Part shown: piece by piece, positions 1-5,664 of the stretch
Layout of the letters: each line of letters starts with the position of its first letter
Position numbering within the stretch: the stretch's first letter is position 1
NCBI GenBank assembly: GCA_004297235.1
Contig: SCUR01000402.1
Location: 1 to 5,664 of the forward strand
DNA from: Candidatus Manganitrophaceae bacterium
GTDB lineage: Bacteria; Nitrospirota; Nitrospiria; SBBL01; Manganitrophaceae
Length of the DNA stretch: 5,664 nucleotides
Reading direction: 5' to 3'
Made by a program: the position numbers and the translations under genes
Notes under the pieces: generated by a model
Databases searched by the model: none
What the model saw: only the letters and a program-made list of their open reading frames with translations
What the model was told of the DNA's origin: nothing

Positions 1-310
1 GATCGGAACACCATTTCAGCGCGGAATTCTCCAGCGCCCACCCCCCCGCGATCAAGAAAGCCACTTTCACCGGGTTGGGACAGTTGAAGCTTCGATGAGA
101 AATGAGCCGGTGGTATCCGACCGTGATCCCCATTCCGGAGATCACATAGAGCACGCCGAACAAGGTCCAGTCCAACCAGGTATAGTCAAAAAAATAGCCG
201 AAGAGAGGAACACCGACGAGCATGACGGCCGAAAGGAGTGTAAAAACAGTGATTGCTTTATAATCTATGATACGTCTGCTCGCCATCTCGGCGGTCATCG
301 TTTGAGCCAT
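1..310 (-). CDS. Membrane fatty acid desaturase (acyl-CoA delta-9 type), N-terminal part, cut by window edge
   Basis: This gene runs off the left edge; 103 codons are visible. The family consists of membrane di-iron enzymes that place a cis double bond in a fatty acyl chain, using electrons from a ferredoxin- or cytochrome-type donor. The clearest evidence is the first histidine box, GYHRLISHRSF, with H67 and H72 in an HxxxxH arrangement. It is followed by the family-typical stretch AGGWALENSALKWCSD (residues 88-103), which normally leads into the second HRxHH box just outside the window. Hydrophobic segments at about residues 20-41 and 48-64 fit transmembrane helices. The ATG at 310 is chosen because GAGGG (318-322) lies 7 bases upstream; M5 and M9 are weaker alternatives. 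The reading frame passes intact through a G7 run (C7 at 41-47). The acyl-CoA versus acyl-lipid substrate cannot be decided from this part. Confidence 0.9.
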   Translation of the reverse strand, partial: MAQTMTAEMASRRIIDYKAITVFTLLSAVMLVGVPLFGYFFDYTWLDWTLFGVLYVISGMGITVGYHRLISHRSFNCPNPVKVAFLIAGGWALENSALKWCSD

Positions 311-317
311 TCTTCAA

Positions 318-322
318 CCCTC
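318..322 (-). promoter_or_regulatory. Ribosome binding site of the desaturase gene
   Basis: GAGGG on the minus strand lies 7 bases before the ATG at 310. This good Shine-Dalgarno match decides the start in favour of M1 over M5 or M9. Confidence 0.6.
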
Positions 323-349
323 GATTCCGTTAGGAGTATTGTCGTTAAA

Positions 350-355
350 ATTATA
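350..355 (-). promoter_or_regulatory. Second TATAAT in the desaturase leader
   Basis: A second perfect TATAAT lies 32 bases downstream of the first on the minus strand. I see no acceptable -35 hexamer 15-18 bases upstream (AGTCTT and its neighbours match poorly). It is either a weak secondary promoter or a chance AT-rich match. Confidence 0.2.
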
Positions 356-381
356 GCCGAAAAATACGAAACAAGACTTGC

Positions 382-411
382 ATTATACAGCAATGTCGGC
401 TCGAAAAGCAA
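382..411 (-). promoter_or_regulatory. Candidate sigma-70 promoter of the desaturase gene
   Basis: On the minus strand a perfect -10 hexamer TATAAT (387-382) is preceded, 18 bases upstream, by TTGCTT (411-406), a 3-of-6 match to the -35 consensus. Transcription would start near 375 and give a leader of about 65 bases. The position, between the kinase stop at 460 and the desaturase start at 310, suggests that the desaturase is transcribed independently of the signalling genes. The -35 element lies inside a perfect palindrome (404-419), which fits a regulated promoter. The weak -35 and the lack of start-site data limit confidence. Confidence 0.5.
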
Positions 412-419
412 GTGCTTTT
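404..419. repeat. 16-bp perfect palindrome, possible operator over the -35 region
   Basis: AAAAGCA and TGCTTTT form perfect 7-bp arms around a central AG. The left arm covers the proposed -35 hexamer (406-411) of the desaturase promoter. Arm length and spacing fit a dimeric repressor site. Membrane-lipid desaturase genes are often controlled by TetR- or GntR-type regulators, but no such regulator is visible here and the motif does not match one that I recognise. As RNA it would form a weak AT-rich hairpin without a following U tract, so a terminator for the kinase gene is less likely. Confidence 0.4.
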
Positions 420-459
420 GTGATCGAGGGGGCGCGTCAGAAGGCGGGAAGGAGACAAA

Positions 460-2493
460 CTATTCTGAGGAGGGATGAAACGGCATCAGTTCATTAGGGG
501 ATTGTTCCGGCAGAAAGATCGTAAAGGTGGAGCCCTCACCGGCGACGCTGGCGACCTCGACTCTTCCGGCGAAGCTGTCGACCATCCGCTTCACAATCGC
601 CAATCCCAGCCCCGTGCTGCCCGTGTACTTTCCTTCCACCTCTTTCATCACGACTCTCTGCTCGTACTCTTCGAAAATTCTCCCCCGGTACTCCGGCGAG
701 ATTCCCACGCCGGTATCGGAGATCTCCAGGACCACCCCGCTTCCCTCCGGCCATCGATCCAGCCGCAACCGGACCTCTCCCCGCTCGGTGAATTTCACCG
801 CATTGGAAAGCAGGTTCGTCAGAATACTCCTCACCTGCGTCGGATCGGTTAAAAACCGCTCGGGGAAACCAGGGCCGATCTCTTTCTGGAAAGAAAGCCC
901 CTTCTCCTGCAACATCGGCTCGAAGCTGATGAACACCCTGTCCACCAGCTCCCGAAGATCGACCTCCATCGCCTGCACTCCCTTCTTACCCGACTCCAAC
1001 TTGGCCAAATCCAAGATGTTGTTGATGAGGTGGATCAGATCCCCGGCATTATTGTGAATGCGGCCGACGGCGCCGGCCAGCTTGGGGGAGAGGGGGCCGT
1101 AGGTGCCGTTCTTGAGCAGCTGGGTGAAGCCGACGATGCTGTTGACCGGGGTCTTCAGCTCATGCGACATGTAGGAGAAAAACCGATTGCGCGCGCGGCT
1201 CGCCTCCTCGATCCGAAGATTCTTCTCCTGGAGGGTCTGATTCATCGCCTGGATCGCTTCTTCGGCCCGCTTCCGCTCGGCGATCTCCTCCTGTGCTTCC
1301 TGATAAAGACGGGCGTTGTCGACCGCCGCGGCGATGCGGCGCGCGAGATCCTTCGCCAGGACCAGGTCTTCTTCTCCATAGCGCCGGTCGCTCTCGGCGG
1401 TTAGGAGGGAGAGGGCTCCCAGCACGCGCTCCCGCGCCAGCAGCGGCACCACGATGGCCGACCGAAGTCCCAGAGAGCGGGCCATCTTTAGATGCTTGGG
1501 AGTTTGCGCAAGCGCTTGGATCAGTTGATCGGAAATCTCCGAGAGAACCAGCGATCTTCCAGATTGAAGCACCTGCCCGATCGGATGGGGCCCTCCCGGT
1601 TTGGGAGGATAGCGGCGGATCAGATCCCATCCGAGCGCCTCTTTGGACGGATCGGCCGCCGCCAAGGCGACCCGCCGGAGGGTCTGATCCTTTTGCAGGA
1701 GATCAACCACGCACCCGTCGGCCAAATACGGAACAACCAAGCGGGCCACGCGCGCCAAGGAGGTCTCGTAATCGAGAGAAGAGGAAAGGGTCTCGCTCGC
1801 CTCCGCCAGAAAAGTAAAGCGCCAGCATATCCGCTCGGCCTCCGAACGGGCCATCTGCTCCCGCAATAAGAGCTGAGCGCGCTCTTCTTCGGCTTGCTTC
1901 CGAAGCGTAATATCGCTAACGACCGTCCGGAAGACCGGCCCGATCGAGGAATCTTGGATGAGGATACTCTCCATTTGTACATAGAAAGGGGTACCGGCCT
2001 TTGTTTGCAGACGTATCTCACAGAGTGCTCTCTTCCCCTCTTTGAAGAGGCTTCTCCGATGGGCATGGAAAAGCGGCCGGTCTCTTTTGAAGACATAGAA
2101 ATAAAAGGGCTTCTTCAGCAGAAATTCGCGATCGACTCCCAACAGATTCGCCCCCTTGAGGTTCACTTCCGTAATCAATCCGCTTCGGCTGAGGGTGAAG
2201 TAGCCGACCGGCGCAAAATCATAAAGGTCGGAATAGCGATTCCGGGAGGCCTCCAGTTCCGTTTGGGCCCGTCGCAGCTCCTCGTTCTGGCTCTCGAGTT
2301 CATGTTGATGGAGCCGGAGTTGGTCGATGACGCGCTGAACTTCCCCTGGAGAGAGGAGCGCCCCCTCTCCGTTATGGGAGGTTTTTCCATGGCTGACGCC
2401 CGACGGGGTCGCGCTCTTTTTCAATTTCCGCTTCGGCTGGACCTTGGAAGGGATCTCCATACCGTCCCCCCTTGGCCTGGGCTGTTCACTCAT
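460..2493 (-). CDS. Cytoplasmic PAS-GAF sensor histidine kinase
   Basis: A sensor kinase of 677 residues without a signal peptide or membrane segment. Order: a basic low-complexity tail (1-50); a coiled coil (about 52-86, with QNEELRRAQTELEASRNRY); a PAS domain (about 87-196, beginning YDFAPVGYFTL and ending VVSDITLRKQAEE); a GAF domain (about 226-395); a second coil (396-432); a HisKA domain with phospho-acceptor H444 in SHELKTP; and a HATPase domain (about 547-663). The HATPase has N-box N564 (NLLSNAVKFT), G1 box D593-T-G-V-G597, F607 of the F box, and G2 box TGLGLAIV (627-634). All catalytic boxes are intact, so the kinase should be active. E445 and T448 next to the histidine are the residues that often allow phosphatase activity too. 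There is no receiver domain, so a separate response regulator is needed; none is in the window. The first ATG overlaps the stop of the CheB-CheR gene (ATGA), suggesting coupled translation. An alternative start is M12 at 2460, which has a much better ribosome binding site. The ligands of PAS and GAF are not predictable. Confidence 0.93.
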   Translation of the reverse strand: MSEQPRPRGDGMEIPSKVQPKRKLKKSATPSGVSHGKTSHNGEGALLSPGEVQRVIDQLRLHQHELESQNEELRRAQTELEASRNRYSDLYDFAPVGYFTLSRSGLITEVNLKGANLLGVDREFLLKKPFYFYVFKRDRPLFHAHRRSLFKEGKRALCEIRLQTKAGTPFYVQMESILIQDSSIGPVFRTVVSDITLRKQAEEERAQLLLREQMARSEAERICWRFTFLAEASETLSSSLDYETSLARVARLVVPYLADGCVVDLLQKDQTLRRVALAAADPSKEALGWDLIRRYPPKPGGPHPIGQVLQSGRSLVLSEISDQLIQALAQTPKHLKMARSLGLRSAIVVPLLARERVLGALSLLTAESDRRYGEEDLVLAKDLARRIAAAVDNARLYQEAQEEIAERKRAEEAIQAMNQTLQEKNLRIEEASRARNRFFSYMSHELKTPVNSIVGFTQLLKNGTYGPLSPKLAGAVGRIHNNAGDLIHLINNILDLAKLESGKKGVQAMEVDLRELVDRVFISFEPMLQEKGLSFQKEIGPGFPERFLTDPTQVRSILTNLLSNAVKFTERGEVRLRLDRWPEGSGVVLEISDTGVGISPEYRGRIFEEYEQRVVMKEVEGKYTGSTGLGLAIVKRMVDSFAGRVEVASVAGEGSTFTIFLPEQSPNELMPFHPSSE
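2466..2473 (-). promoter_or_regulatory. Strong Shine-Dalgarno in front of the alternative kinase start M12
   Basis: AAGGGGGG on the minus strand lies 5 bases before the ATG at 2460-2458 (M12 of the kinase). It differs from AAGGAGG by a G that still permits wobble pairing with the 16S tail. The first ATG (2493-2491) has only a distant GAAGAG some 12-13 bases upstream. If M12 is used, the kinase is 666 residues and starts 29 bases after the CheB-CheR stop instead of overlapping it. The tail 1-50 is low-complexity and does not help to choose. Confidence 0.45.
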
Positions 2494-5462
2494 GAGAGGG
2501 ACCGCTCTTCGAAGAGCAAGAGAACCAACTCTTCTTCCTGCATAACCGCTTTCTCTTTCAGTTTTATTTTGTGAAGGCTGATTTTCAGCCGCTTCCTCCC
2601 GAGCTGCGCAAAGCCATGGTCGGTCTCAATGGATTGATCCGGCGACTCGTCCTCGATCATCCGCTCCAGCGCATTCTTCAACGCCGGGATGTTCATTCGC
2701 CCTCCCGCCAAGTTGAAAAAAACCTGACCGTCGCTCTCCTCTTTCTGAATCTGGAACACCCGATAGAACGCCTCGTTCGCCGATAAGATGCGCAGCCGTT
2801 TGTTGAGCACCACCAAGGGCTGCTCCATCGCCTCGATCAGGCGGTTCGTGTAATCGAGGAGCGCCTCTTGGGCCAGGCGCGATTTTTTAAGATCGCTGAT
2901 GTTCATGAAAGTGATGATGACCCCGTCGATTCGGTTCTCCATCGTCCGGTAAGGGAAGACCTTCATCAGATACCAATCCCCCTCCCGGGTTTGAAGCTCC
3001 TTCTGTTTGAAAATCAGCGTCCGCATGACCTCCTCGATATCCCGGACGAGATTCTCATAGACGAGGTTTCCGGTGATATGGCCGATCGGCCGGCCGATGT
3101 CGGTCGGAATCAGATGTATGATTTTCGCGACGGCCGGCGTGAAACGCTTGATCCGAAGGGCGCTGTCGAGGAAAATCGTCCCGACTTCGGTGGCGCTCAG
3201 CAGGTTCATCATGTCGTTATTCGCCTGGGAGAGCTCATCGAGCTTGTTCTGCAGCTCGGAATTCACCGTCACCAATTCCTCATTGATCGACTGCAGCTCC
3301 TCCTTGGATGTTTCCATCTCCTCGTTGGCGCTTTGCAGCTCTTCGTTCGTCGACTGCAGCTCTTCGTTCGCTGATTTCAGCTCCTCGTTCGATGTCTCCA
3401 GCTCTTCGATTGTCGTTTGCAACGACTCCTTGGTCGTATTTAATTCATGCTCCAGGTCCAGAAGGCGCTGATCGATCTGCGGCGTTCCCTTCCCCTTTTT
3501 TTGTCCGGAATCGGCCGGCAGCGTCACCTCCTGAAAGATCACCATCGCAAGACCGTCCATCCCTTTCTGCTGGAACGGTTGAACCGTGAGACAAATGGTG
3601 CGGACCTTTCCATTCCCTTCGAGACGGATCTCGGGACGGACGACCCGCTCCTGTCTCGTAAACGCCTTGTGAATAGCCCCCCGCAGTTCGAGCCGGAGCC
3701 CTTCGCGCACCATCTTCAAGATATTGAAAGTCGCCTCTCCCGTCGTGTGCTCCAGATAGGGCCCGGTCCGCCCCCGGAAGTGCACGATCTCAAACCGCTC
3801 ATTGACGAGGACGGAAGGAGGGGCATAGTCGTCCAGCAACATCTTCTCGGCAATACTAACGACGCCGGATTCGGAGTGAAGCTTCAACGCTCTTTTCTGA
3901 AGCCCCTCCGGCTCTTTGACCGCAGGGACCGTCGGAAACTCCACGGAAACCCGCGGAGAGCTCTTCCGGTGAAAGATCTTCCACCTTTTATCGATCAGGG
4001 AAAAGAGGTTCGCGAACTCTCCGATCGTCTCCGAAGGCCCGAGCATCAGATAACCGTCCGGATTCAACGTGTAGTGGAAGAGGGGAAGAATCCTCTTCTG
4101 CAAAATCCCGCTGAGATAGATCAGGAGGTTCCTGCAGACGACCAGGTCCAATCTGGAAAAGGGGGGATCTTTGATCAGATCTTGTTTGGCAAAAATAATC
4201 ATTTCCCGGATCTGTTTCTTGATCCGATAGCTGTTCCCCTCTTTTTCGAAGAAGCGGCGCAGCCGCTGCGGAGCGACATCGGCCGCGATCGCCTCCGGAT
4301 AAAGACCCGTCCTCGCGAATTCGAGCGCCCTTTCGTCGATGTCGGTCGCGAAGATCTGAACCTTGTAATAACGGCCGAGACGCTCCATCTCTTCCAGCAG
4401 CAGGATCGCGATCGAATAGGCCTCCTCCCCGGTCGAGCAGCCGGCGTCCCAGATCCGGAGCGGCTGCTCGGCTTCCCTTTTTTCGAAAAGATGCGGGACG
4501 ACTTTTTTCAGAAGCGCTTCGAACGCCTCCGGATCTCTGAAAAAATTGGTCACCCCGATCAGCAGCTCCTGGAAAAGCGCTTCCACCTCCGGCTTGGTTT
4601 GTTGCAGATATTTGAGATAGTCTTCGATCTTTTTAAATTGGTGAACCGCCATCCGCCGCTCGATCCGACGGCAGATCGTGTTTCTTTTATAGAGGGAAAA
4701 ATCGTGGCCGGTCTGGGAGCGAAGGATCATGAAGACCTTGTCCAATCGATCGGCAAAGGTCGGCACGGCCGTCTCCGGCGGAGGGGCCGCGGAGATATAC
4801 GGATGACGAACGTACCGGAGCAGCTCCTGCGGCATCTCTTCGACCCGCAAGACATGGTCGACGCTTCCGGTCGCGACGGCGCTCCGGAGCATGCCGCCGT
4901 ACTTTGCCGAAGCCTCGTCCTGGACCATCGTCATGCCGCCGGCCGCTTTGATCGCCTTGAGACCGAGCGTCCCGTCGGTCCCCCCGCCGGAGAGGATGAC
5001 GCAGACCGATCGGTGTCCTTTGTCCTCCGCGAGAGAGCGCAGAAAGAAATCAATCGGAAAGCGGACGTCGTGGTCTTTATCGGGGTCGCTCAGGTAAAGC
5101 GCGTCATGAAAAATCGTGAGGTATTTGGCGGGTGGAATCACATAAACGGTATTCGGCCTGATCTGCGCCCGATTCTCCGCCATACAAACCGCCATACGGG
5201 TATGGCGGCCTATTAATTCCGCCATGGCGGTCTTGTAGTGAGGATCCAAATGCTGAATCACGACAAAGGCCAACCCGCTATCGGGCGGAATATGACCGAA
5301 GAACTTCTCAAGCGGTTCCAGCCCTCCGGCCGACGCGCCGATCCCGACCACGCACAACGGCTCAAAGGAGGGGGGCTGTTCGGACGGCGTTTTTCTCTTG
5401 GGCGCGCGCGCGGGCCGTTTTTTTTGGGGGGCCGTTTTCTTTCCTTTTTTCTCTTTTTTCAT
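2490..5462 (-). CDS. CheB-CheR fusion (methylesterase/methyltransferase) with PAS domains and a long signalling helix
   Basis: This 990-residue soluble protein joins both enzymes of receptor adaptation: CheB removes, and CheR adds from S-adenosylmethionine, methyl groups on glutamates. Order: a Lys/Arg-rich tail (1-25); CheB methylesterase (about 36-220) with the expected triad S44 (GIGASAGG), H71 (VVIQHLDP) and D163 (GGGTDGT); CheR (about 236-500) with TNFFRD (R309 matches the catalytic Arg), the SAM-binding WDAGCSTGEE (338-347), ATDID (372-376) and CRNLLIYL (443-450); a PAS-like segment (about 540-650); a leucine-heptad coil (about 664-750); a PAS domain (about 751-858); and a last, more divergent PAS-like segment (about 860-985). 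The receiver that normally gates CheB is absent, as is usual in such fusions, and there is no kinase domain. Many relatives continue into a histidine kinase; here the kinase is the next gene, joined by an ATGA overlap. No in-frame ATG exists between 5462 and an upstream TAG. The SD for this start is poor: AAAGGG sits almost against the ATG. The substrate may not be a chemoreceptor, since none is visible. Confidence 0.95.
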   Translation of the reverse strand: MKKEKKGKKTAPQKKRPARAPKRKTPSEQPPSFEPLCVVGIGASAGGLEPLEKFFGHIPPDSGLAFVVIQHLDPHYKTAMAELIGRHTRMAVCMAENRAQIRPNTVYVIPPAKYLTIFHDALYLSDPDKDHDVRFPIDFFLRSLAEDKGHRSVCVILSGGGTDGTLGLKAIKAAGGMTMVQDEASAKYGGMLRSAVATGSVDHVLRVEEMPQELLRYVRHPYISAAPPPETAVPTFADRLDKVFMILRSQTGHDFSLYKRNTICRRIERRMAVHQFKKIEDYLKYLQQTKPEVEALFQELLIGVTNFFRDPEAFEALLKKVVPHLFEKREAEQPLRIWDAGCSTGEEAYSIAILLLEEMERLGRYYKVQIFATDIDERALEFARTGLYPEAIAADVAPQRLRRFFEKEGNSYRIKKQIREMIIFAKQDLIKDPPFSRLDLVVCRNLLIYLSGILQKRILPLFHYTLNPDGYLMLGPSETIGEFANLFSLIDKRWKIFHRKSSPRVSVEFPTVPAVKEPEGLQKRALKLHSESGVVSIAEKMLLDDYAPPSVLVNERFEIVHFRGRTGPYLEHTTGEATFNILKMVREGLRLELRGAIHKAFTRQERVVRPEIRLEGNGKVRTICLTVQPFQQKGMDGLAMVIFQEVTLPADSGQKKGKGTPQIDQRLLDLEHELNTTKESLQTTIEELETSNEELKSANEELQSTNEELQSANEEMETSKEELQSINEELVTVNSELQNKLDELSQANNDMMNLLSATEVGTIFLDSALRIKRFTPAVAKIIHLIPTDIGRPIGHITGNLVYENLVRDIEEVMRTLIFKQKELQTREGDWYLMKVFPYRTMENRIDGVIITFMNISDLKKSRLAQEALLDYTNRLIEAMEQPLVVLNKRLRILSANEAFYRVFQIQKEESDGQVFFNLAGGRMNIPALKNALERMIEDESPDQSIETDHGFAQLGRKRLKISLHKIKLKEKAVMQEEELVLLLFEERSLS
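2504..2517. repeat. 14-bp perfect palindrome at the gene junction
   Basis: GCTCTTC joined to GAAGAGC is a perfect palindrome inside the last codons of the CheB-CheR gene (residues LFEER). It ends 10 bases before the first kinase ATG. In mRNA it could fold into a 5-bp stem with a UCGA loop and would hide the only SD-like GAAGAG of that ATG. It could instead be a by-product of the codons used. Confidence 0.4.
3213..3464 (-). repeat. Leucine-heptad coiled coil encoded by degenerate 21-bp units
   Basis: Residues 667-744 of the CheB-CheR protein carry Leu at every seventh position (667, 674, 681, 688, 695, 702, 709, 723, 730, 737, 744), with Met at 716. The core units read like LQSxNEE and are encoded by similar 21-base blocks, clearest at about 3270-3400. 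This is the signalling-helix linker typical of CheB-CheR-PAS proteins. It should form a parallel dimer and pass conformational changes between the enzymes and the PAS domains. Confidence 0.85.
5177..5230. repeat. Cluster of five CCGCCA half-sites, direct and inverted
   Basis: CCGCCATAC occurs at 5177-5185 and again at 5189-5197. Its exact reverse complement is at 5200-5208, and the palindrome CCGCCATGGCGG is at 5219-5230. The second and third copies form a perfect hairpin with 9-bp arms and a GG loop. All lie inside the CheB coding region (residues about 78-95) and include three Met-Ala codon pairs written ATGGCGG. The function is unknown. Confidence 0.6.
5418..5431 (-). repeat. Homopolymer pair C6A8 near the 5' end of the CheB-CheR gene
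   Basis: The coding strand reads six C then eight A in codons 12-16 (within APQKKRP), after two A6 runs in codons 2-6. Such runs are prone to replication slippage, and a change of one base would put the gene out of frame. They may only reflect the lysine-rich tail. Confidence 0.5.
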
Positions 5463-5494
5463 TCCCTTTGGAAAAGTGAATGCCGCCCGTCGAT

Positions 5495-5518
5495 AAAAGA
5501 GCCGACGCGAAAAGAGCC
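5495..5518. repeat. 9-bp direct repeat in the CheB-CheR leader
   Basis: AAAAGAGCC occurs at 5495-5503 and 5510-5518, a 15-base period, between the possible promoter and the start codon. An inverted pair CGTCG/CGACG (5488-5492 and 5503-5507) overlaps it. It could be a regulator site or leader RNA structure, or chance. Confidence 0.3.
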
Positions 5519-5543
5519 ATCCCGCCGATTGCTCCTGACGCAG

Positions 5544-5573
5544 ATTAGCATAAAACCGTCGGACATTCTACAA
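5544..5573 (-). promoter_or_regulatory. Weak candidate promoter for the CheB-CheR/kinase pair
   Basis: On the minus strand TTGTAG (5573-5568) and GCTAAT (5549-5544) are separated by 18 bases. They match the sigma-70 -35 and -10 consensus at 3 and 4 of 6 positions. The site lies in the only sizeable non-coding stretch upstream of the pair. I see no sigma-54 type GG-N10-GC element here. Confidence 0.25.
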
Positions 5574-5598
5574 GGAACCCAAGATCAGCGGCGTGAGG

Positions 5599-5626
5599 AA
5601 AATGGAAGACCCTTTTACTTCCTTTT
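5599..5626 (-). terminator. Possible weak intrinsic terminator of the upstream gene
   Basis: On the minus strand AAAAGGAAG (5626-5618) can pair with CTTCC-A-TTTT (5608-5599) around a 9-base loop, with one bulged A. The stop of the candidate upstream gene falls in the loop. The stem is AT-rich and its U run is part of the stem, so termination would be inefficient. Confidence 0.25.
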
Positions 5627-5664
5627 TTTTCTCACCAGGCGGTTCTCTTTGACGGTCTCCGCAG
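5615..5664 (-). CDS. Possible C-terminal end of an upstream gene
   Basis: One minus-strand frame gives AETVKENRLVRKKRK followed by TAA at 5617-5615. The basic tail looks like a real protein end, and the orientation agrees with the other genes. Fifteen residues are too few to name a family, and another frame is also open here up to a TAG near 5570. Confidence 0.35.
   Translation of the reverse strand, partial: AETVKENRLVRKKRK

Noticed and set aside
41..47. Possible frameshift of the desaturase at the C7/G7 run
   Set aside because: A careful count of seven G shows that the frame continues correctly into AGGWALENSALKWCSD, so the gene is intact as far as visible.
404..419. Intrinsic terminator for the kinase gene
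   Set aside because: The stem is short and AT-rich and no separate U tract follows; its position over the -35 element fits an operator better.
95..478. Plus-strand open frame of 127 codons across the left intergenic region
   Set aside because: Its first two thirds are antisense to the desaturase histidine-box region and the rest crosses the promoter region. It has no protein-like composition.
1894..2574. Open frame of 226 codons on the plus strand opposite the kinase N-terminus
   Set aside because: It is antisense to the coil and PAS region of the kinase, has no recognisable motif and spans the gene junction; it is a shadow frame.
3080..3098. Overlapping palindromes GGCCGATCGGCC and ATCGGCCGGCCGAT
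   Set aside because: They code for the Gly-Arg-Pro-Ile-Gly stretch of a PAS domain with ordinary GC-rich codons, and no other copies stand out nearby; chance is likely.
3447..5216. Open frame of 589 codons on the plus strand opposite the CheB-CheR gene
   Set aside because: It lies entirely antisense to a protein with clear CheB, CheR and PAS motifs. Its translation is rich in Arg, Asp, Leu and Pro without recognisable domains, and it has no convincing ribosome binding site.
5362..5520. Short minus-strand frame of 52 codons starting before, and overlapping, the CheB-CheR start
   Set aside because: AGGAG lies about 11 bases before its ATG, so an upstream frame is possible, but most of it is the shifted reading of the lysine-rich tail and it resembles no protein.
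1..5664. tRNA, rRNA, CRISPR array, insertion sequence or attachment site
   Set aside because: Nearly all the sequence is accounted for by coding frames with recognised domains. The short gaps show no cloverleaf, no regularly spaced repeats and no transposase or terminal repeats.

Overview
The window comes from a bacterial chromosome with GC content by eye in the mid-50s percent. Every gene I can support lies on the minus strand. Both complete proteins are large, soluble, multi-domain signalling proteins. Their PAS/GAF/histidine-kinase style is common in environmental Nitrospirota, Desulfobacterota and related Gram-negative groups; this placement is a low-confidence impression and no marker gene is present.

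Layout in the direction of transcription (right to left). At 5615-5664 lie what may be the last 15 codons of an upstream gene. A leader of about 150 bases (5463-5614) follows, with a possible weak terminator, a possible promoter and a 9-bp direct repeat. Next is a 990-residue CheB-CheR-PAS fusion (5462-2490): a methylesterase domain, a methyltransferase domain, a PAS-like segment, a very regular leucine-heptad coiled coil, and two further PAS-like segments. It has neither a receiver nor a kinase domain. Its TGA overlaps the first possible ATG of the next gene in an ATGA junction. That gene is a 677-residue cytoplasmic PAS-GAF-HisKA-HATPase sensor kinase (2493-460). After a 149-base intergenic region holding a promoter-like sequence and a perfect palindrome comes the 5' part of a membrane fatty acid (acyl-CoA delta-9 type) desaturase gene (310-1), cut by the window edge.

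How the genes may work together: large single proteins that fuse CheB, CheR, PAS and a histidine kinase are known. Here the same modules are split over two genes that look translationally coupled, so the fusion protein and the kinase probably act as one signalling unit. Its input is probably a cytoplasmic small-molecule, redox or energy signal sensed by PAS or GAF domains. No response regulator, chemoreceptor or other che gene is visible, so the output is unknown. The desaturase (membrane-lipid unsaturation) appears to be a separate unit with its own promoter.

The least ordinary features are the split arrangement itself, a cluster of five CCGCCA half-sites inside the CheB coding region, a 16-bp palindrome over the -35 region of the putative desaturase promoter, and a 14-bp palindrome next to two competing starts of the kinase gene. 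I see no tRNA, rRNA, CRISPR array, insertion sequence or attachment site.
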